A DNA stretch of 64,000 bases from Rhynchospora pubera (GCA_028095005.1 CM051459.1:17284699-17348698), one strand, 5' to 3'; positions 32,973 through 47,101 are shown, numbered from the stretch's first letter. Numbers and translations: made by a program. Notes: generated by a model from the letters alone, not told the origin.

Positions 32973-35900
32973 TTAGATCTCAGAAATGGAATCAAGAAGG
33001 GACTCGACCTCCTGCTTCAGAGAGGTGAGCTTCTGCTGCTGAGAGGCGATTCGGCTCTCTATATCTTTGCCGCCTAATTTCTTCTCAAAGCAGTCCACCA
33101 CAGTGGTGTGCTTTGCCATCTCCTTCTCCTGCATCTCTTTCTCCTTGGTCACCAGCTCTTCTATCTGCATCACCCATAAGATATCAAAATTTGAGTACTA
33201 GCAAATTAATGCGAAACATAATACATTTCAACAACATCAGAACAAATACTCATTACTTGATCTATACAGCTACTAAACAATTTTTTTTTTTTTTTTTGTA
33301 ACTTCCATTCCTCTTTTTAATATTTTGGATTTGGATTATATAGGATTTTTCTTTCAATTTTCTTTGTATTGGAAAAAAGCAAAATAACTTTGGGCGGCAG
33401 CTTGATGGATTTTATACTCAATTGAGTTCCAAGTAAAAACAAATTTGTATCAACTGACAGTCTAACACTCAAACAAAGGAGTTACCATCACCCAATTTTG
33501 ACCTCAACTTACCCACAATTGTGCAACAAAATAATTGTATACTGAATCTGATTAGCCGGAACAAATGTATAATGAGTCTTTAGGTTTCAACATCTGTGTA
33601 TTTGTTAAGAAAATATTGGCCAACAAAATTGTCTGTTAGCAAGAAGTAAATAAAACATGAAGAGAAAATGAAAGTAACAATAACAGACCTTAGGCAATAT
33701 TGAAGAAGCCTGAGAGCATGACTGCAAAAATGTCAATAGTGGCTTCAGCTCCTTAGCCAATTCTTTAAACTGAGCATCAGCTGCCTTACGAGCCGCCTTA
33801 CAGGACTGCACATCTCCACTGCGAGATAGATCACGCAAAGAAGACTCAAGCTTATCATGCGCTGCTAGATATTGGTCAAATATATTCTTGATATGCTGCA
33901 CTGTTGCTTGTACCTGTTTGACAAAAACAAATAGATCTCAAGCACTTACAAAAAAATTTCAACAAGAAAAAAAAAAAAAAACACAAGCACTAAGGTAATT
34001 AAACCCTATCTTATCTTCATGAAGCAACTTTTTGTGAGTGATTACAAAAACATTTCAAGCTTGAGAACTTCATTAAGTGTTAATATCACATGTAATATTC
34101 TTTAAAAGTTTACTGTTCACTTTACTGGTTAAGCATGTGAACACTCAGCACAGATGTAAGATTCAAAAATACAAACGAGAGATAGAGAGTAAGAATGGTG
34201 GTTTCATTGAAGCAATATTATTTTGAAAGAAGGAATAAATAACATGGAAAACTTACCTCTTCCCACTGTAGTTTCTCTAAATAAGAAGAAGAAGTCTTAG
34301 AGATAGCCAGGTCGGTGTGCATGTACACGATACATGCAACAAACAAGAGGAATATACCAACAATTAACATCATTGGCTCACTAAGAAGAGAGATGTTATT
34401 GAACTTGTAGTACACCTGAAACCAAAGATATAAAAAGAAAAAAGGAACAAGATGGACCATTAGGAAACAAAATTGGTATATAAATTATACCATAGCACAT
34501 AGCACAATTTTAAGATATTTCAGAAGTTCAAGAATAAAATGTTGGGCATAAGACCAATTTTTAATGTTATTTTATAGGGAGCTCTTCTTGGCAGAAAAAT
34601 GACTAATACCCAACAAGAGGAATACTGAAGAATTAAATAATAAAACACCAACACAAGTTCCAAGGTATCAGGCCAGTATGGTGAATATCAGCTGGTTCAT
34701 ACACTTATTGAATTGGTACTAGTACATTTGATAAAATTTTTGCCATTATCCTGAACAAAAGGGCACCTGAAAATACAAATTGTGCTCCGGAACAACATTA
34801 TCCTTCTCCAAAACCACCACAGGTCGCCCAAGAATGTCGAGATGTGAATATTTTACCTGCAAATTCCCCCAAAAAAAGTTAAAACAAATGTAATGACTGA
34901 ACCAAGTTCTAAGTAAAAGTAATATTTAATGTACATCTTCTGATTGCTTGGTGGGAAATAACGTTGCAACTGTGATGTCTTTTGAACCTTCTGGCAACAC
35001 CACCTGTCAGGAACAAAACAGCATCAATCGACAAACTTTATGTAGTTCTTGTAAAGGAGCTACTTTTTTGGATATTTGATCTAAACTAAAGTAACTGCCA
35101 AACTTTCAAAAATGTATATGTTGCAAATACAATATTTTACTCCCAGGGATTTTATTTAATTATTTTTCTCTAGTGAAGATTATTAGAAAGAGCTACAATC
35201 AATGTACCTTGACAATGTGTTTTTCCACCAAAACCTCATCTAAGGGACAGCCAAAGGTCATATTCAGAACCCTTTTGCCACCATCAGCCTCGAAGAGAAA
35301 ATCATGGAGTGGCAAACTATAACCAATCGTAAAAGTAGTTTTCCACCCACCAAATATGGGAAATCTCGGCTCAATCTCCAGTTGTGTCTACATGTATGTA
35401 AACTATAACCAATCAGTACATACAATAACCTACATTTTCTTTTCAAACAAATAGGAGTATTCTATCAGCTCCATAATAAAGGAATAAAAAGGTTCCTTAT
35501 CTCAATATTATATGAGAAAAGGAAATGAGTAAAGTTAAAATTGCTGAGCACATTACTCTTTGAGAATCACCCCAAAAGTGTGATGTTGAAATGTTTCCTA
35601 TTTCATCTCTGTAGTAAACTGAATGGGCCCTAGCTGGCAATTTCGCGATTAGAACCCTAAAGGAGGAGGCACCTCTCATGTATGGTCTGGCTTGATACTC
35701 AATTCTACAAAAGATAGTAATAGTGAATTAAACATCAATTTAAACAATCATAATTTAAGCGGTATCCAGCACTATGCGTAACAATAGCACATTCAAAGAG
35801 TTTCAGTAAATGCTATGTTTTTTACATTTGCATTTTGGGGGACATGGTTACTCAAGGAGAAATACATGCAGCCAGTGGTGTCAACAAGCTCTATAAAGTA

Positions 35901-37627
35901 GCTTGAGGTTTATAATCTAGCATCTTTTCAAATATAAAACTTCAATTAAACATATAAAAACAAGCAAAGAGAACAAACTAAGTTCCTTATAAATAATACA
36001 CCCGGGACAAAACATTTTGTAACATATCATGTATGGTTATCATTGCTATGACGTACTAAACAACCAATAAGTTTAAAAACATGCTGATCCGTGAATTTAT
36101 TTGATTACGCTAAGAAGAAGGTCAATGAAATACCTGGAAAACCCATTTTTCAAACTGGCACCACCATGTGAAATAGTATATTGCTCAGTGACCCGAACAT
36201 TACCCCAATGTGAGATTTCAATCTCTCGAACCAATTCATTTGCAACAGCAAAAGGATTGTTGTTTTCAAAATGAACAACAACTGGCGAATAAGAGAATGC
36301 TGGTTGCATCTCAAACGGACCATATCTCAGTTCAGACTTGACAAGTTCTACTTTGGGGTACTTGGTGTAAGACTCAACCCGACCTGGTAGTCTGAACACC
36401 AGTGACTGGTACTTGACAGGATAAGGCGAGGTGTAATACATGTTATCTGTATAAACCACAAGCTGAGACTCAGCTTGGGTTATTTCCTCTGGAAAAGGTT
36501 TAAGAGAGCGAGTGAAAATGGAAAGGACATCCAAACTAACAGTCTTGCCCTTTCCAAGTTTCTTGGGTAAGGCGATTGAATAATAGGTCACATCTGATGG
36601 CATTCCTTTTGGTTCAATTGGTTCTGTTGGAAGCACAAAGCCAAGCTTTCCATCTGAGTAGAAGGTCCGTATTGCAGCCAAATTCTTTGCTTGGGCATCA
36701 GGTAAAGCCAACAGAACTTCAGAGACATCATCAGGGCCCTCATTTTCAACCTAGAAATCCAGCAAGAAAGTACTAACTACTAAGCATGCCAAATTACCAT
36801 GTCCAATAATGCTAATTGTGACAGAGATCATTCTAAAGGATTGGGGAGTAAATTGTATTTTAATAGCCCCGAAGAGTTGACTTTTAGAAAAACAAGCACA
36901 AAGAAGAATGTTTAAAACAATACCTTCAGTTTAGACAACACCCTGACTATGTGTGAATTCAAATCAACCTGGTTAAGGAAACAAAGCATAGCCAGAAAAG
37001 CTAGATTAGAAAAGAGCGAAACAAAAGAAAAAAGAAAAAGTAAAGCACTAGATAGATTAAGAATTATAAAACAAATATTCCTTTCATCAGACAATAAATC
37101 AACCAGAGTTTCATATATGTGATCACTAATTTATGCATGATAATGACAGTTGATGCCACGACTCAGCCTGACTCATAATTTTTACAGATCAAATAGCGCA
37201 TACAAACTACTATCCAGTACTAAACATAGAACTAAAATCCGTCCATAGCATATCAAACATTGTATTATCCAGAACAACAGAACAGATCAATTCTCTCACA
37301 CCAATTTTTTTCTCTTTTTTCCCTCGAAATTGGGTTATCAATTCTTAACCGTATAAATCTACAACAGTAAACACTACTAATAAGATCTATAATTACAAAC
37401 GAAGACATTCACAACAGACATTGAACCATCGGATCTTGGAGGAAATTCACTCAAGCAATGTATAAAACAAAAGATGACGAAACAATCGAAGATTAAAGAG
37501 AGGGAAAAAAAAAAGTGAAGGTACGCACAAGTCGTTCAGCTTTGGAGACGACGAGATCCGATCGCGCTGTGGAGGAGAGAAGTCCTAGACAGAGTAGGAC
37601 GAAAGCGAACTGGAGGCGACGGTCCAT
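32973..37627 (-). CDS. RPN1: Ribophorin I, oligosaccharyltransferase subunit OST1
   Basis: ER-membrane subunit of the oligosaccharyltransferase complex that transfers the lipid-linked glycan to Asn in nascent proteins. Ten exons (minus strand order): 37529-37627, 36924-36968, 36134-36750, 35557-35704, 35208-35387, 35003-34935, 34856-34767, 34415-34257, 33913-33689, 33164-32973. All have GT-AG borders and join in frame to 607 aa, near the usual ~610. Seen: signal peptide at about 1-23 (MDRRLQFAFVLLCLGLLSST); conserved lumenal stretches QARPYMRGA, TTFTIGYSLPLHDFLF and SHLDILGRPVVVLEKDN; one transmembrane helix at about 431-452 (MMLIVGIFLLFVACIVY); cytosolic coiled-coil-like tail rich in E, K and Q. 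A (GA)n tract at about 37701-37722 lies just upstream of the ATG. The head-to-head neighbour is PIGF. Confidence 0.96.
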
Positions 37628-38041
37628 CCCGTCAGATCTATGATCGATCGGAGTAAAGGTCGAGTTCGAGTCAATGGAAAGGGAGACTGGCTCTAAAACC
37701 CTCTCTCTCTCTCTCTCTCTCGTGGTATGAGGAAATCCTGTGAATTAGAAAAAATAAAAGAAGAAGGGATGACAGGAAGGGGCCTTCTTGGGCCGATTAA
37801 GAAAAGGGCCTGATTTGGAACGGACTAAAATGAGTCTAATTTCTAAGCCTCAATTTTATTAGATATTTGAGATGGGAGCCCATTTTAATACGGCCCAAAT
37901 CAGGTCCATTTCTATATCGTCCCTTCCCTTCAACAGTTCAACAACCGAACTGCTGAAGCCTGAAGCAGATCATTACTGAATACTGATCCTGCTTGATTTT
38001 CCTCTGCTCAAAATCTCAAAATCGGCGCTTCGTGTGAGCAA
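37628..38041. promoter_or_regulatory. Shared divergent promoter region, RPN1 / PIGF
   Basis: 414 bp between the two start codons, which face away from each other. It holds a (CT)n tract near 37701-37722 (GA on the RPN1 strand) and no TATA box was fixed for either direction. Its size and the divergent layout suggest a bidirectional promoter; co-expression is inferred. Confidence 0.6.
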
Positions 38042-40357
38042 ATGCGCAAGGCTGAGATCGGCGCCACGACGGCGCTGGCGGTGCACTCTCTCTGCGCCGC
38101 CGGTTTAGCGACTGGGTACTGGCTTTCTCATTCCTTGTATTCCTCCAGCCTCATCACTGATCCCGCTCCAACTCTACGCATTCTCACGGTACCCATCTCA
38201 GCCCCATCTCTACTCCTTCTCTTGTACATTTTCCTACTTAATAAACATCAATTGTCAGTTTATTGGTCTGGCATTTGTCATTTTGCTATATGAACTTCAT
38301 GGATTGCAACAGGGTGATGGCAATTAAATGCTTGATTTAAAGATAAAAAGATTGATTTTAATAACCAATTTGGGGAATTGAGTGAATTTTGTGATTCTGT
38401 GGAGATGGTTTTATTATTGATGTTTTGTAAATCAGGTTTGTGAGGCGCCTGTTGTAATTCTTCTGTTCAGTTGGCTTCGTCGAGACCATGACCGATGCTC
38501 CGTAAGGCCTGATATGCTTTATGTTTATCACACTAATTACTGTGATATATACTCGTGCGTTGTATATTTTTCACCCCAAGTGCAATCTCACTTTGGTTGA
38601 TTCTTTGGCAGTTTATCAAGGCAGTTGCTCGCGGTTTGATAGGTCTTCCAATTGGTACATGACTTTCTTTTCCATTTTACAAGTTTCATCCAAATGCTTC
38701 GTATTCTTATGGTTGGTTCGAACTGTTTGGGGCGGTACATTAACATTTTCAGTTTGGATGTGATTGCCTTTTGTCATCTTCACGAGCTCATTTAGTCATT
38801 TTTGCCTTTAGGAGCTGAATATGATTTTTCTTTATTTTTCAGGTGCTCTCATTAATGCATTTGGAGCAATAGTTTTGGGTGCACCTGTGGGTCTAAAGTA
38901 AGTTAAATTATTTCTTTATGAAAAGACTTATTGTATAAGAGTTAATTCATGTCAAATTTGTTGTATACATATAAAGTCCATTATGGCAACCTTGTTCTGC
39001 ATTTAGCTCTTACTGGTATACTTGCAGCCTTCTACCAAAAATTCGTACTGAAGAAAATATATCACTTTCAACTTTTTCAAAAGTAAAATTATTGGTGATT
39101 TACATGGCCTTTTCGTATCTGTTTCCATTTTGATCCTTGAAATTAAAACTAAAAATTTGCTTTGGTTCTCGCACATTGCAATGTGGGAATATTTTGGCCT
39201 TAATTGATTCAGCTTTCTATAAATTGAGATTAAACTCTTTCGCCAAATTGGCATAAGCTTTCAATTTACTTGTTTTCCCCCTTTGTTTTTACTTTTGATT
39301 TGGTAGACTAAGGCTGAAGTACAAATCACCACGTTTATGTATAAAAAGAAAGCTATGTGTAATTTACATATATTTCTGCTCTCAAAGTTGCTGATGTTTC
39401 TTTGCCTGTCATTACTCCATTGCTGTAGGTTCTGGCCAGCAACCATTTATTGGTCAATGCTCTTGTCATTGTTCACTGTAACTATTTATTCTTCTACTTT
39501 GTTCTTCATCTTGATTTCTTTTCATTCACTTGCTTTGTTTAATACTAATTTTTGCTATCAACTCCGTGCAATGGTTTTAGTTTCTGTCTAAAAGGATTTT
39601 AGGGCTTCTTTCTCTCCAGTAGAATTCTACTCCATGGCATATCCAAAGTTGTGTGTAGTTATGCCCGAAGTGTAATACTTATACAACTTTTTTTTATCAT
39701 ATTATGATTTACAAAAACAATACCTCTGTTGCAGTTCGTGCCAGCAGCATGTGTTTTTGGTGCATCTAAACTTGATTGGCAACAGATACTATCTTATTCT
39801 AAGTGAGTTTCCTATATTCTGATATCCTCTCTGTGTTTATCTAGGTGTTTTACGAAAGCTTAGGTGATTATAACAGCAAATTTCTTTTGCAGACCATCCA
39901 ATATAGTTGATTACATGCTATCTGTGCCAGCTCATGGAGCAATAATTGGTGCCTGGCTTGGTGCATGGCCCATGCCCCTTGACTGGGAGAGACCATGGCA
40001 GGTATCAGATATCCATGAAGTTTTGCAAATTTTAGCCATATATGTTAACCAAATTTAAATACTCAGGGTTCTCATTCTTGTGACTAGTTCCAACCATTTT
40101 TTTGGGTTGGTTGGGCCAGTTTTCATTTGCAAATTCATTTATCTTGGATCTTAAATCTGATAAGACCTGACCCAGTTAAAGTCAGCCGCTTATTTATATC
40201 AGTACATGTTATATTTTATTTTTTAATTGAATCTTTTCTACAGGAGTGGCCAATTTGTGTGACTTATGGAGCAATTGCTGGTCATTTGATTGGTATGCTT
40301 TTTTCACCAGTGCTTATCTTCCTTCACAGAAGGCACATTCGTACCAAAACTGAGTAA
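38042..40357 (+). CDS. PIGF: PIG-F/GPI11 homologue, GPI-anchor ethanolamine-phosphate transfer
   Basis: Small multi-pass ER protein that supports the ethanolamine-phosphate transferases (PIG-O and PIG-G type) acting on mannose residues of the GPI anchor. Eight exons with GT-AG borders join in frame: 38042-38188, 38436-38501, 38612-38654, 38843-38897, 39429-39477, 39735-39802, 39893-40001, 40244-40357; 216 aa, within the family size. Seen: hydrophobic N-terminal helix; GALINAFGAIVLGAPVGLK; FWPATIYWSMLLSLFTF; PAACVFGASKLDWQ; and the conserved C-terminal block GAWLGAWPMPLDWERPWQEWPICVTYGAIAG, the strongest family signature, followed by a last helix and a basic tail. The start ATG is the first in the frame and gives the expected N-terminus. 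Confidence 0.94.
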
Positions 40358-40628
40358 TTTTGTAGTGGAAGTTTTCCTTTTCCTCTCTCTCTAGGTTCTT
40401 TTATCTAGTTAATGGATTTGTACCACGTAGAAGGGCAGATCCCTGTGGGAGAAGTTAGATTACTATTCGGTCTTGACAACTTTTGTTTGCTTTTGTATTC
40501 TTCACAGAAAAAAGAGAAGGTATTTGTCTTCTGCATAGGAACTAGAAAAGAAAAAAAAAAGTTAACATGCATAGAAAAAGCTCTTAGTGACAATAAAAAT
40601 CTTAATTATGTACATGTATAGTCCCTTT

Positions 40629-40842
40629 GGGTGTGTTTGGCAACCGCCGGAATAAGCTTATTCAACTTTCGGAATAAGCTTTTCTCTCTCCTCTCTCCTC
40701 TTATTCCGAATAAGAGCTAATACCACCATAGAGGTGGTATTAGAATAAGCCTTATTCGGAATAAGGCTTATTCAAAAGACGTTTGGCAACATCCCGAATA
40801 AGCCTTATTCGGAATAAGCTTATTCATTCCGTTGCCAAAGTC
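40629..40842. repeat. Palindrome-rich MITE-like repeat
   Basis: Ends GTGTGTTTGGCAAC and GTTGCCAAAG. The interior repeats GAATAAGCTTATTC-type palindromes, and a second GTTTGGCAAC start lies inside, so two nested or tandem copies are likely. It sits in the PIGF 3' flank. The superfamily is not clear. Confidence 0.65.
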
Positions 40843-41049
40843 GAGTCATTTTGGAAAGAAAAATCGAGTCATTTTGAGCGCATCATAATGTATTTAAGAA
40901 AAGCAAATAAAAATAATAATTTCCATTTAATTACCTAATTATTGGGTCAAGTGGCACATGTTTAGCACTCAAGAAAACCATACTTGACTGGTGCAGAAAA
41001 TACGCAGGAAATACTGGCCAAGTCTTTCAGTGTAATATCTTTCATTGAC

Positions 41050-41052
41050 ATG

Positions 41053-41082
<30 letters not shown>
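41050..41082. repeat. Poly(T) tract
   Basis: About 32 thymines in a row. It could be the tail of a minus-strand retroposon, but no flanking duplication was found. Confidence 0.8.
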
Positions 41083-41087
<5 letters not shown>

Positions 41088-41503
41088 ACGGTTTTTGTTG
41101 CTAAGCGTTTCCAATGTTCCATTCAAATTGAACTATTGTTCTCTCTTTACATTGGATGTGCAATGCTAAGGTACATAGAAGCACCGATCGGAAGTTGGAA
41201 AAAGCACAATAATCTACCGGGACGTGTCTTTACAAGGCATTGAATTTTAAATTTGTATCAGTTAATGTTTACACTAGTACACTGCTTTTCAAAATCGTTA
41301 TGATGATACTCAAGCAATGGCGTGTTACTTAACAGCTGTACACTGTTATGCAAAATAAAATACATTTTGTAGAAATAAAAACAAATCTCATGGGATTATT
41401 TACAAATACCTAATAATGGCTAGACAAAGTATGTCAAAATAAAGCTACAACTAAATTACACAATTACGAACTAAAAAATAATAATCACCATAAAAAAATC
41501 ACT

Positions 41504-44500
41504 TTAGTTACTCTGCCCCTTTCTTGAGCCGAGTTTCACAAATGAGAAGTCATCGTCATCTCTTCTCTCTCTTTCCTCCTCTATATCCAACCGTACTTCA
41601 TGTGGTGTATTTTGCTGGCTCAGTTCAGATCTTCCTATTGGCATCTCAATTTCTGCATCTGAGATATCATTGTCAGAATGCGACCTTTTCATACCATCAC
41701 GGGCATTTCCCATAGTTCTATAATTGTACAGATGGCGAGATGCAGGTGAGGCTCTCGGTGAGGTCCTCGGGCTTTGGCCAGGGCTTGGACTTGGAGTAAC
41801 AGATGGTGAATGGGAGCTCCCTTTTTTGTGCCTTTTCCTAGCCGCATCACGCCATTTTTTGAGGGCCTTAGATGTTTGGTCATCAAATATAGACATCTTT
41901 ATGTGTGATCCCATCTGAATGAGATGTTTCAATTTATCATTAGTTTAGTTGTACATATATGCATACCCTCTCTTTGAAATCAGTATGGTAAAGTATTAAT
42001 TAATTACCTGAGATACGAGAGCGTAGAGGGGTAGTGTGATGTAGCTGCAAAGGAGATGGACGGCAAATCTACAAATAGCCGAAATAAGCCACAAACAGGA
42101 ATAAGGATCATGTAGATAAGAGATCAGTCCATTTAGCAGGACCATTTTTAATTTGTTGCAATTTCAGTTGTTTCTTTTTCTTTTAAGTGCTCTTTTGTTG
42201 TCTGGTTTTGTATGTTAGAGACTAGAATTAATGCTAATATGAGTTTCCAGTGCTTCCTGATAGCATAAATGTTGAACAATTAGGGGTTAATCTTTCAAAT
42301 ATATACTGAAATGAAACTAATTACAACCTGAAGGTTTATTGAGGCATAATTTCTCAGTATGATTCATGAACTTGATACATAAATAATTTGGTAAACAAAA
42401 TTGCAAAACATGCAATATTACCATATTACAATGGTAATGTCATAGCAAGAACCATGACAGGTTTGATTTTTTGAGGGCTGGTGAAGGGCCAAGTTTCAAG
42501 GACCGTGACAGTTAGTACCAAGTTTTGAAACAATGACTTCAATTTTAAACTAATCTACATACGTTCATATATTTAGAAATGAAATCTACAATTTAAAACA
42601 GTATTCAAGGTGCAGACTTACCCAATACATACTCTGGCAATGACGTAGCCGAAGTTTTCATGGAAGCACGAATCTAGGCCAAATTTATACTGCATTAACA
42701 AAGGGAGTCAGTACATTAAACAAAATTACAAATGAGAAAAGATAATCCATATACTAAATGAAGTGCTTACCCAAATCCAGAAGAAGTATGTAAGTTGGAA
42801 AGCATTCTGCAAGAAAAAGAAAAGGAAAATATTATTAAAAACTATGCTTTGGCCTTTGGATAGCATCATACAACCAGTGATTGAATTTTATAACAACCGA
42901 TCTAAGTATCTACATACCACGAACAATGTAAAATGGATCAAGAATAGAACCAAGCGGGGCTTTCCAAACCAGAAATGGTGGTCGCTTAATTTCACAAGCG
43001 GCATTCCTTGGATAACTGCATGCCTCTGTTGTATCTCTAGAGCCATTGATGCGATTATGGCTTGCAACTTTGTTCCAACGGCCAAAATCAACTAAAATGA
43101 GAAGATGGTTATATTTTCAGCACATCACTCAAATTGGCATTCATCTTTTAGTTATGATATAATAATGATTTATCAGACTAATATTGATTAGAAGATGGTC
43201 CAGTTTTCTTGGCATGAATTAAATATACAACAAAAGGTCATGAAATAGCGAGAGCTTACAAAGAGTGGCAGTAACGTGACCCAGAATAATTCTTGGAACT
43301 CTGGAAAGGAAAAAGAATATTATGAGAAAAAGAGTTTACATTTATATTTATGACAACAAATTAATTAAAAAAAGATTTATGACTGTAAATGTTTTTAATT
43401 TCTAAAGTATGTATTAGGTACTCACCATATACATTTAGAAGCAGGATGATGACGCCGCAAGCCCACAGAATGGGACTGTTACACCAACAATACAGAAATT
43501 TTAATACATATAAAAGATGAATTAAAAAGAGTAAACAAACAACAATAATCAACAATTGTACATACCTGATCCCAACAACCACTTTAAAATCATCTTCTAA
43601 TGAACGTTTGATGTACTTTTGGAAGTTAAATTTCATTCCAGGATTTAAATGGGCCTATGAAAAAAATGTAAATATGTTAATGAGATTAAAGATGCTTGCA
43701 TAAGATAATAAATGGATGCTTGAATTAGAGAAGACTTACATTTATGAAGCCATGACGCAATGTCAAGTAATCAGTCTTCCGAACGGACCTAATAAATTGC
43801 CTAAAGAAGCTTACCTATCAGAAATTAAAGTATAGATATAATCAGTTACAGATCAATATGTGGTAGGAGGTAGATAGATATTGAGCTTAGTTTACAAAAT
43901 TATAATATAAATAAGCCCAAACTTGAGTTAAAAAGCACACAAATATAAATTTATACAAGGCAAATGCTTACAATATAAAGAAGAACGAATGTCCTGCTCC
44001 AAAAGCTCGCGTGTTGTCGCACAAAGGATGTCTCATGAGTGAACCTAAACCTCGAAGGATCTGAAAGATCAAATATTAGAAATTATTTATACAATCAATT
44101 TGTAAATTCTATGAGCTTGTTTCAAATGGCTTCTAGTATAATTAAGTATCCTATTAAAATAATAATATATTCAACATTTCAAGAATTTAATTACGATAAT
44201 TACACCAAATCTGTAAGTATTTGAAACAATGCAGATAATATTTAGTTAATCACTCTAGTTCAAGAAACATTTAGTTGACTACCAAAACGAATATGCAATC
44301 TTTATGAAGATAAATTTTCTACATTGCTATCTTGCGCATTAGTTTCAAAGACTGGTGATTGAAACTGCTTTCATTTCTAAAGCTATAATCTGAACATGCA
44401 AAATTCTTATATTGAAAGAAACCTACCAGTTGAAAACTCATAATTAATTGACATTGTCTCTTTTTCCCATTCTTTCCATAACCGTATCTGCATTAAAATA

Positions 44501-46749
44501 TTACTTGTTAAATAAAGGTTGTTTAATCACAAAAATTAACGATGAGTATGTAATTAATAAACGAACCTTTAATCTTCCAAGAGCCATCACTGAAGCGCTA
44601 TATACAACATGAACAACCGCCAAGAAAAATATGAAAAGATGCAGCTCGTGTAAACTTTTTGTTGACATGAGAGGCACCTTACCCTGTCAATGGTAACAAA
44701 CAGTTGATGAAATTGTTAGTTTTTCAAGACAAAATTGGAGAGGGACCATCCTTTATGTGTCTTAAAATTGGAAACATCATCAATCCAACTAATTCACAGT
44801 TCATTCAATGGAATGATGGTTGGCAGGATAATTTGAAATTCATCCAGAACTTAGATAAGCTTGAATAAGCACGTGGAGACAGAATCTGGCGATTAATGCA
44901 ACATTATATAACAAAGGAAAATTAATAGGCAAATACAATTAGTCCCCTTTGTGTACCAAACTGGTACATTTATTGTGAGTAAATCATAATGAAATTGCTG
45001 CACACTCACGTTCTTGCAAGTAACTGTTGAGGAGTCACCAGCAAGGATTCTATGAATTGAGCCCGAGTCCATGATTTCGGCCCACAAAAGCCGTCTATTA
45101 CTCTTCCCTTTGTTTTGTGACCCACGACGACATGGCAACATGGTGTTGCCGACTGATTCCGGGATGCATATTTCAGCAATATAATTCTGGAAAAAGACGA
45201 GCAGCAACGAAATGAAGCCGAGGATCATTAACTCTGCAGTTTTGATGAATAATCAGGATTAATTGCTCATACGTACATATATTTCCTTTTGTTTGCTCAA
45301 GTAAGAAGTTCACTGACCAATAATACAAACACATTGGACAAATATTAGAACAAAGAATTTCAGTTTTTTTTTGGGGGATTTGGTGGGTGGCGCAGAAAAT
45401 TTAAACTAAACGTGTTATAGAAACTAACCGTTTTTAACCTTCTCTAGGGCTTCAAATAGAGCAGTCTTGTTCTTCTTCTTGAACCACTGAAATAGAAACG
45501 CAATTTGAGATTCATCTCTGTCAAAGCAAAAAACTAAAGCCGTGTAAAGTAAAGTTTTAGTAATTACTCCCATATCCAACTACAAACCAGCTCAAAACTC
45601 GGTACGCCCTGATAGCACCAACTCGAGAAAATAAATAATAGTAATAATCATAGTAATAATTACAAGAATACGAAAATAATAATCATAAAATGGTTGCAGT
45701 TAGGGGTTTTCCTTTGATTTTATTTTTTCTTATATTGAATCAAACGAATAGATTTTAAATAAAATCGTTTGACTTGTGAATTAAATTGGTTTGGTTTGAT
45801 TAAACAATTTAAATTATTTGGTTTCGCATTTCTTGTTCATTGGCAAATTTTAAACCTTATAATTCAAACCGACAATTTAATTTTGATTGTTGTAAATAGT
45901 CAGTATTAATTTCCAGATGTGGATTTGTTTGGTCGAACGTCATATCCCACTACGAAGCGCAGGAGCCAAAGGTTTGTGTACGGGAAGAATGTTTCTCCCC
46001 CTAAATTTTATCTGGAGCATGCTCTAATTAACAAAACCGAAATCCATTATTTATTATCTCTCTCACTTTTTTTTTTCCTGGCTGAACTCTGTAGAGATAA
46101 ACTCGACTACTCGAGTATTTTCCTAGTTACAGTTCTCACGTGAGTGTGGCTTCCTGTGGAATCATGTAAAGACAAGGAAAATAAACAAAACTTCCCCCCA
46201 AAATAAAAGGAAAAAGCTAAAATAGACAAAAGGATAGACGGAAACGCCTTAGTTGCTCGTACAAATAAAGGAGCTCAGCTATATACGTAGAGGAATTATG
46301 GAAGAGGTGTTTTTGTTGGAATTTACAGGGAAGATGTTTATTTTGAAACCTTCTTCCTATCATTCTAGGATTCTTATTTATTTTGTTTCCTGAAAATAAT
46401 TAGTTATACAAATATGGGGAGAATGATGTGTTTTTATTGTCCTCAATTTTCCATGCCATAATTTTCTGAACTTGTTACTAAATACTATAGCTGGTTCTTT
46501 CTTTTCACTTCTAGCGCTTCATGTTTGAATTATGGTGAAACACAACCCCCCAAAATAAAAAAAATTTAGTACTATGGTATTGTTCTTCTAATTTCTAGAA
46601 CCAAAAAATGAAATACATACCTCGCCAATATGGTGGAGACCTTTCTCCATCAAAAGAGAAATTATAATCATCACAGCACAAATCAACGCCACAGCCCATG
46701 TCGGCGTCTGGTATAGTTCTCTCGTGCCATCTCCACTGGCTCCTGCCAT
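41504..46749 (-). CDS. MLO: MLO-family seven-transmembrane protein
   Basis: Plasma-membrane, calmodulin-binding family; members act in powdery-mildew susceptibility, root growth, pollen-tube reception and calcium entry. Fifteen exons (minus order): 46621-46749, 45429-45486, 45010-45233, 44567-44683, 44427-44487, 43972-44060, 43740-43814, 43566-43654, 43426-43475, 43260-43300, 42918-43091, 42771-42809, 42622-42689, 42008-42068, 41504-41914. They join in frame with GT-AG borders to 561 aa. Seen: TPTWAVA and the first helix; ELMILGFISLLL; TMLPCRRG; LHHxL-type helix HELHLFIFFLAVVHVVYS; FVRQHASFW; FFRQF; a tract ending GMPLVKLSDHHFWFGKPR; FFWIWYKFGLDSCFHEN; CSYITLPLYALVSQMGS; and a C-terminal calmodulin-binding helix around 441-456 (ALKKWRDAARKRHKK, W446). 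The Ser/Pro-rich tail follows. Clade was not resolved, so a disease role cannot be claimed. A TATA-like minus TATATA at 46811-46816 and a GA tract at about 46828-46850 lie upstream. Confidence 0.96.
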
Positions 46750-47098
46750 AATTTCCCTCTTCCGAGCTCCAAGCTTTAAATGAACGGTTTCTTCTTTTAG
46801 TAAAGCTGGCTATATATGTTGGTGCTCTCTCTCTCTCTCTCTCTTGCTTCTTTTCCTTGAGGAACAAAGCTCTTAATTTCTTACTCTTTTTTCTCTGTTC
46901 GTCTCGTGTGAACTCTTTCTTTCCTCTCTTTGTTTCTGTTGTTTCAAATCAAGTTATAAGAACTGAGCATGGATATATATGCATGGACCCTCAAGTCTCT
47001 GTTTTAATAGCAACCATTGAGGAGGGAGCAGAGAATGGGTTTTACGGTTTACCATTTCTCAATTACTGCAATAAATAATGGAAAGAGCAAGTCTTCCC
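46750..47098. promoter_or_regulatory. MLO promoter and 5' UTR region
   Basis: Carries a (CT)n tract (GA on the gene strand) about 80 bases upstream of the MLO ATG and TATATAT near 46813 and 46973. The exact transcription start is not visible from sequence. Confidence 0.5.
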
Positions 47099-47101
47099 TT
47101 A

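Noticed and set aside
40629..40842. Possible CRISPR-like or iteron array because of repeated GAATAAGCTTATTC
   Set aside because: Spacing is irregular, the units are palindromes within an inverted-repeat MITE, and this is a plant nuclear context.
41050..41082. Minus-strand retroposon ending in the poly(T) tract
   Set aside because: No flanking duplication or recognisable body was found, so it is listed only as a homopolymer.
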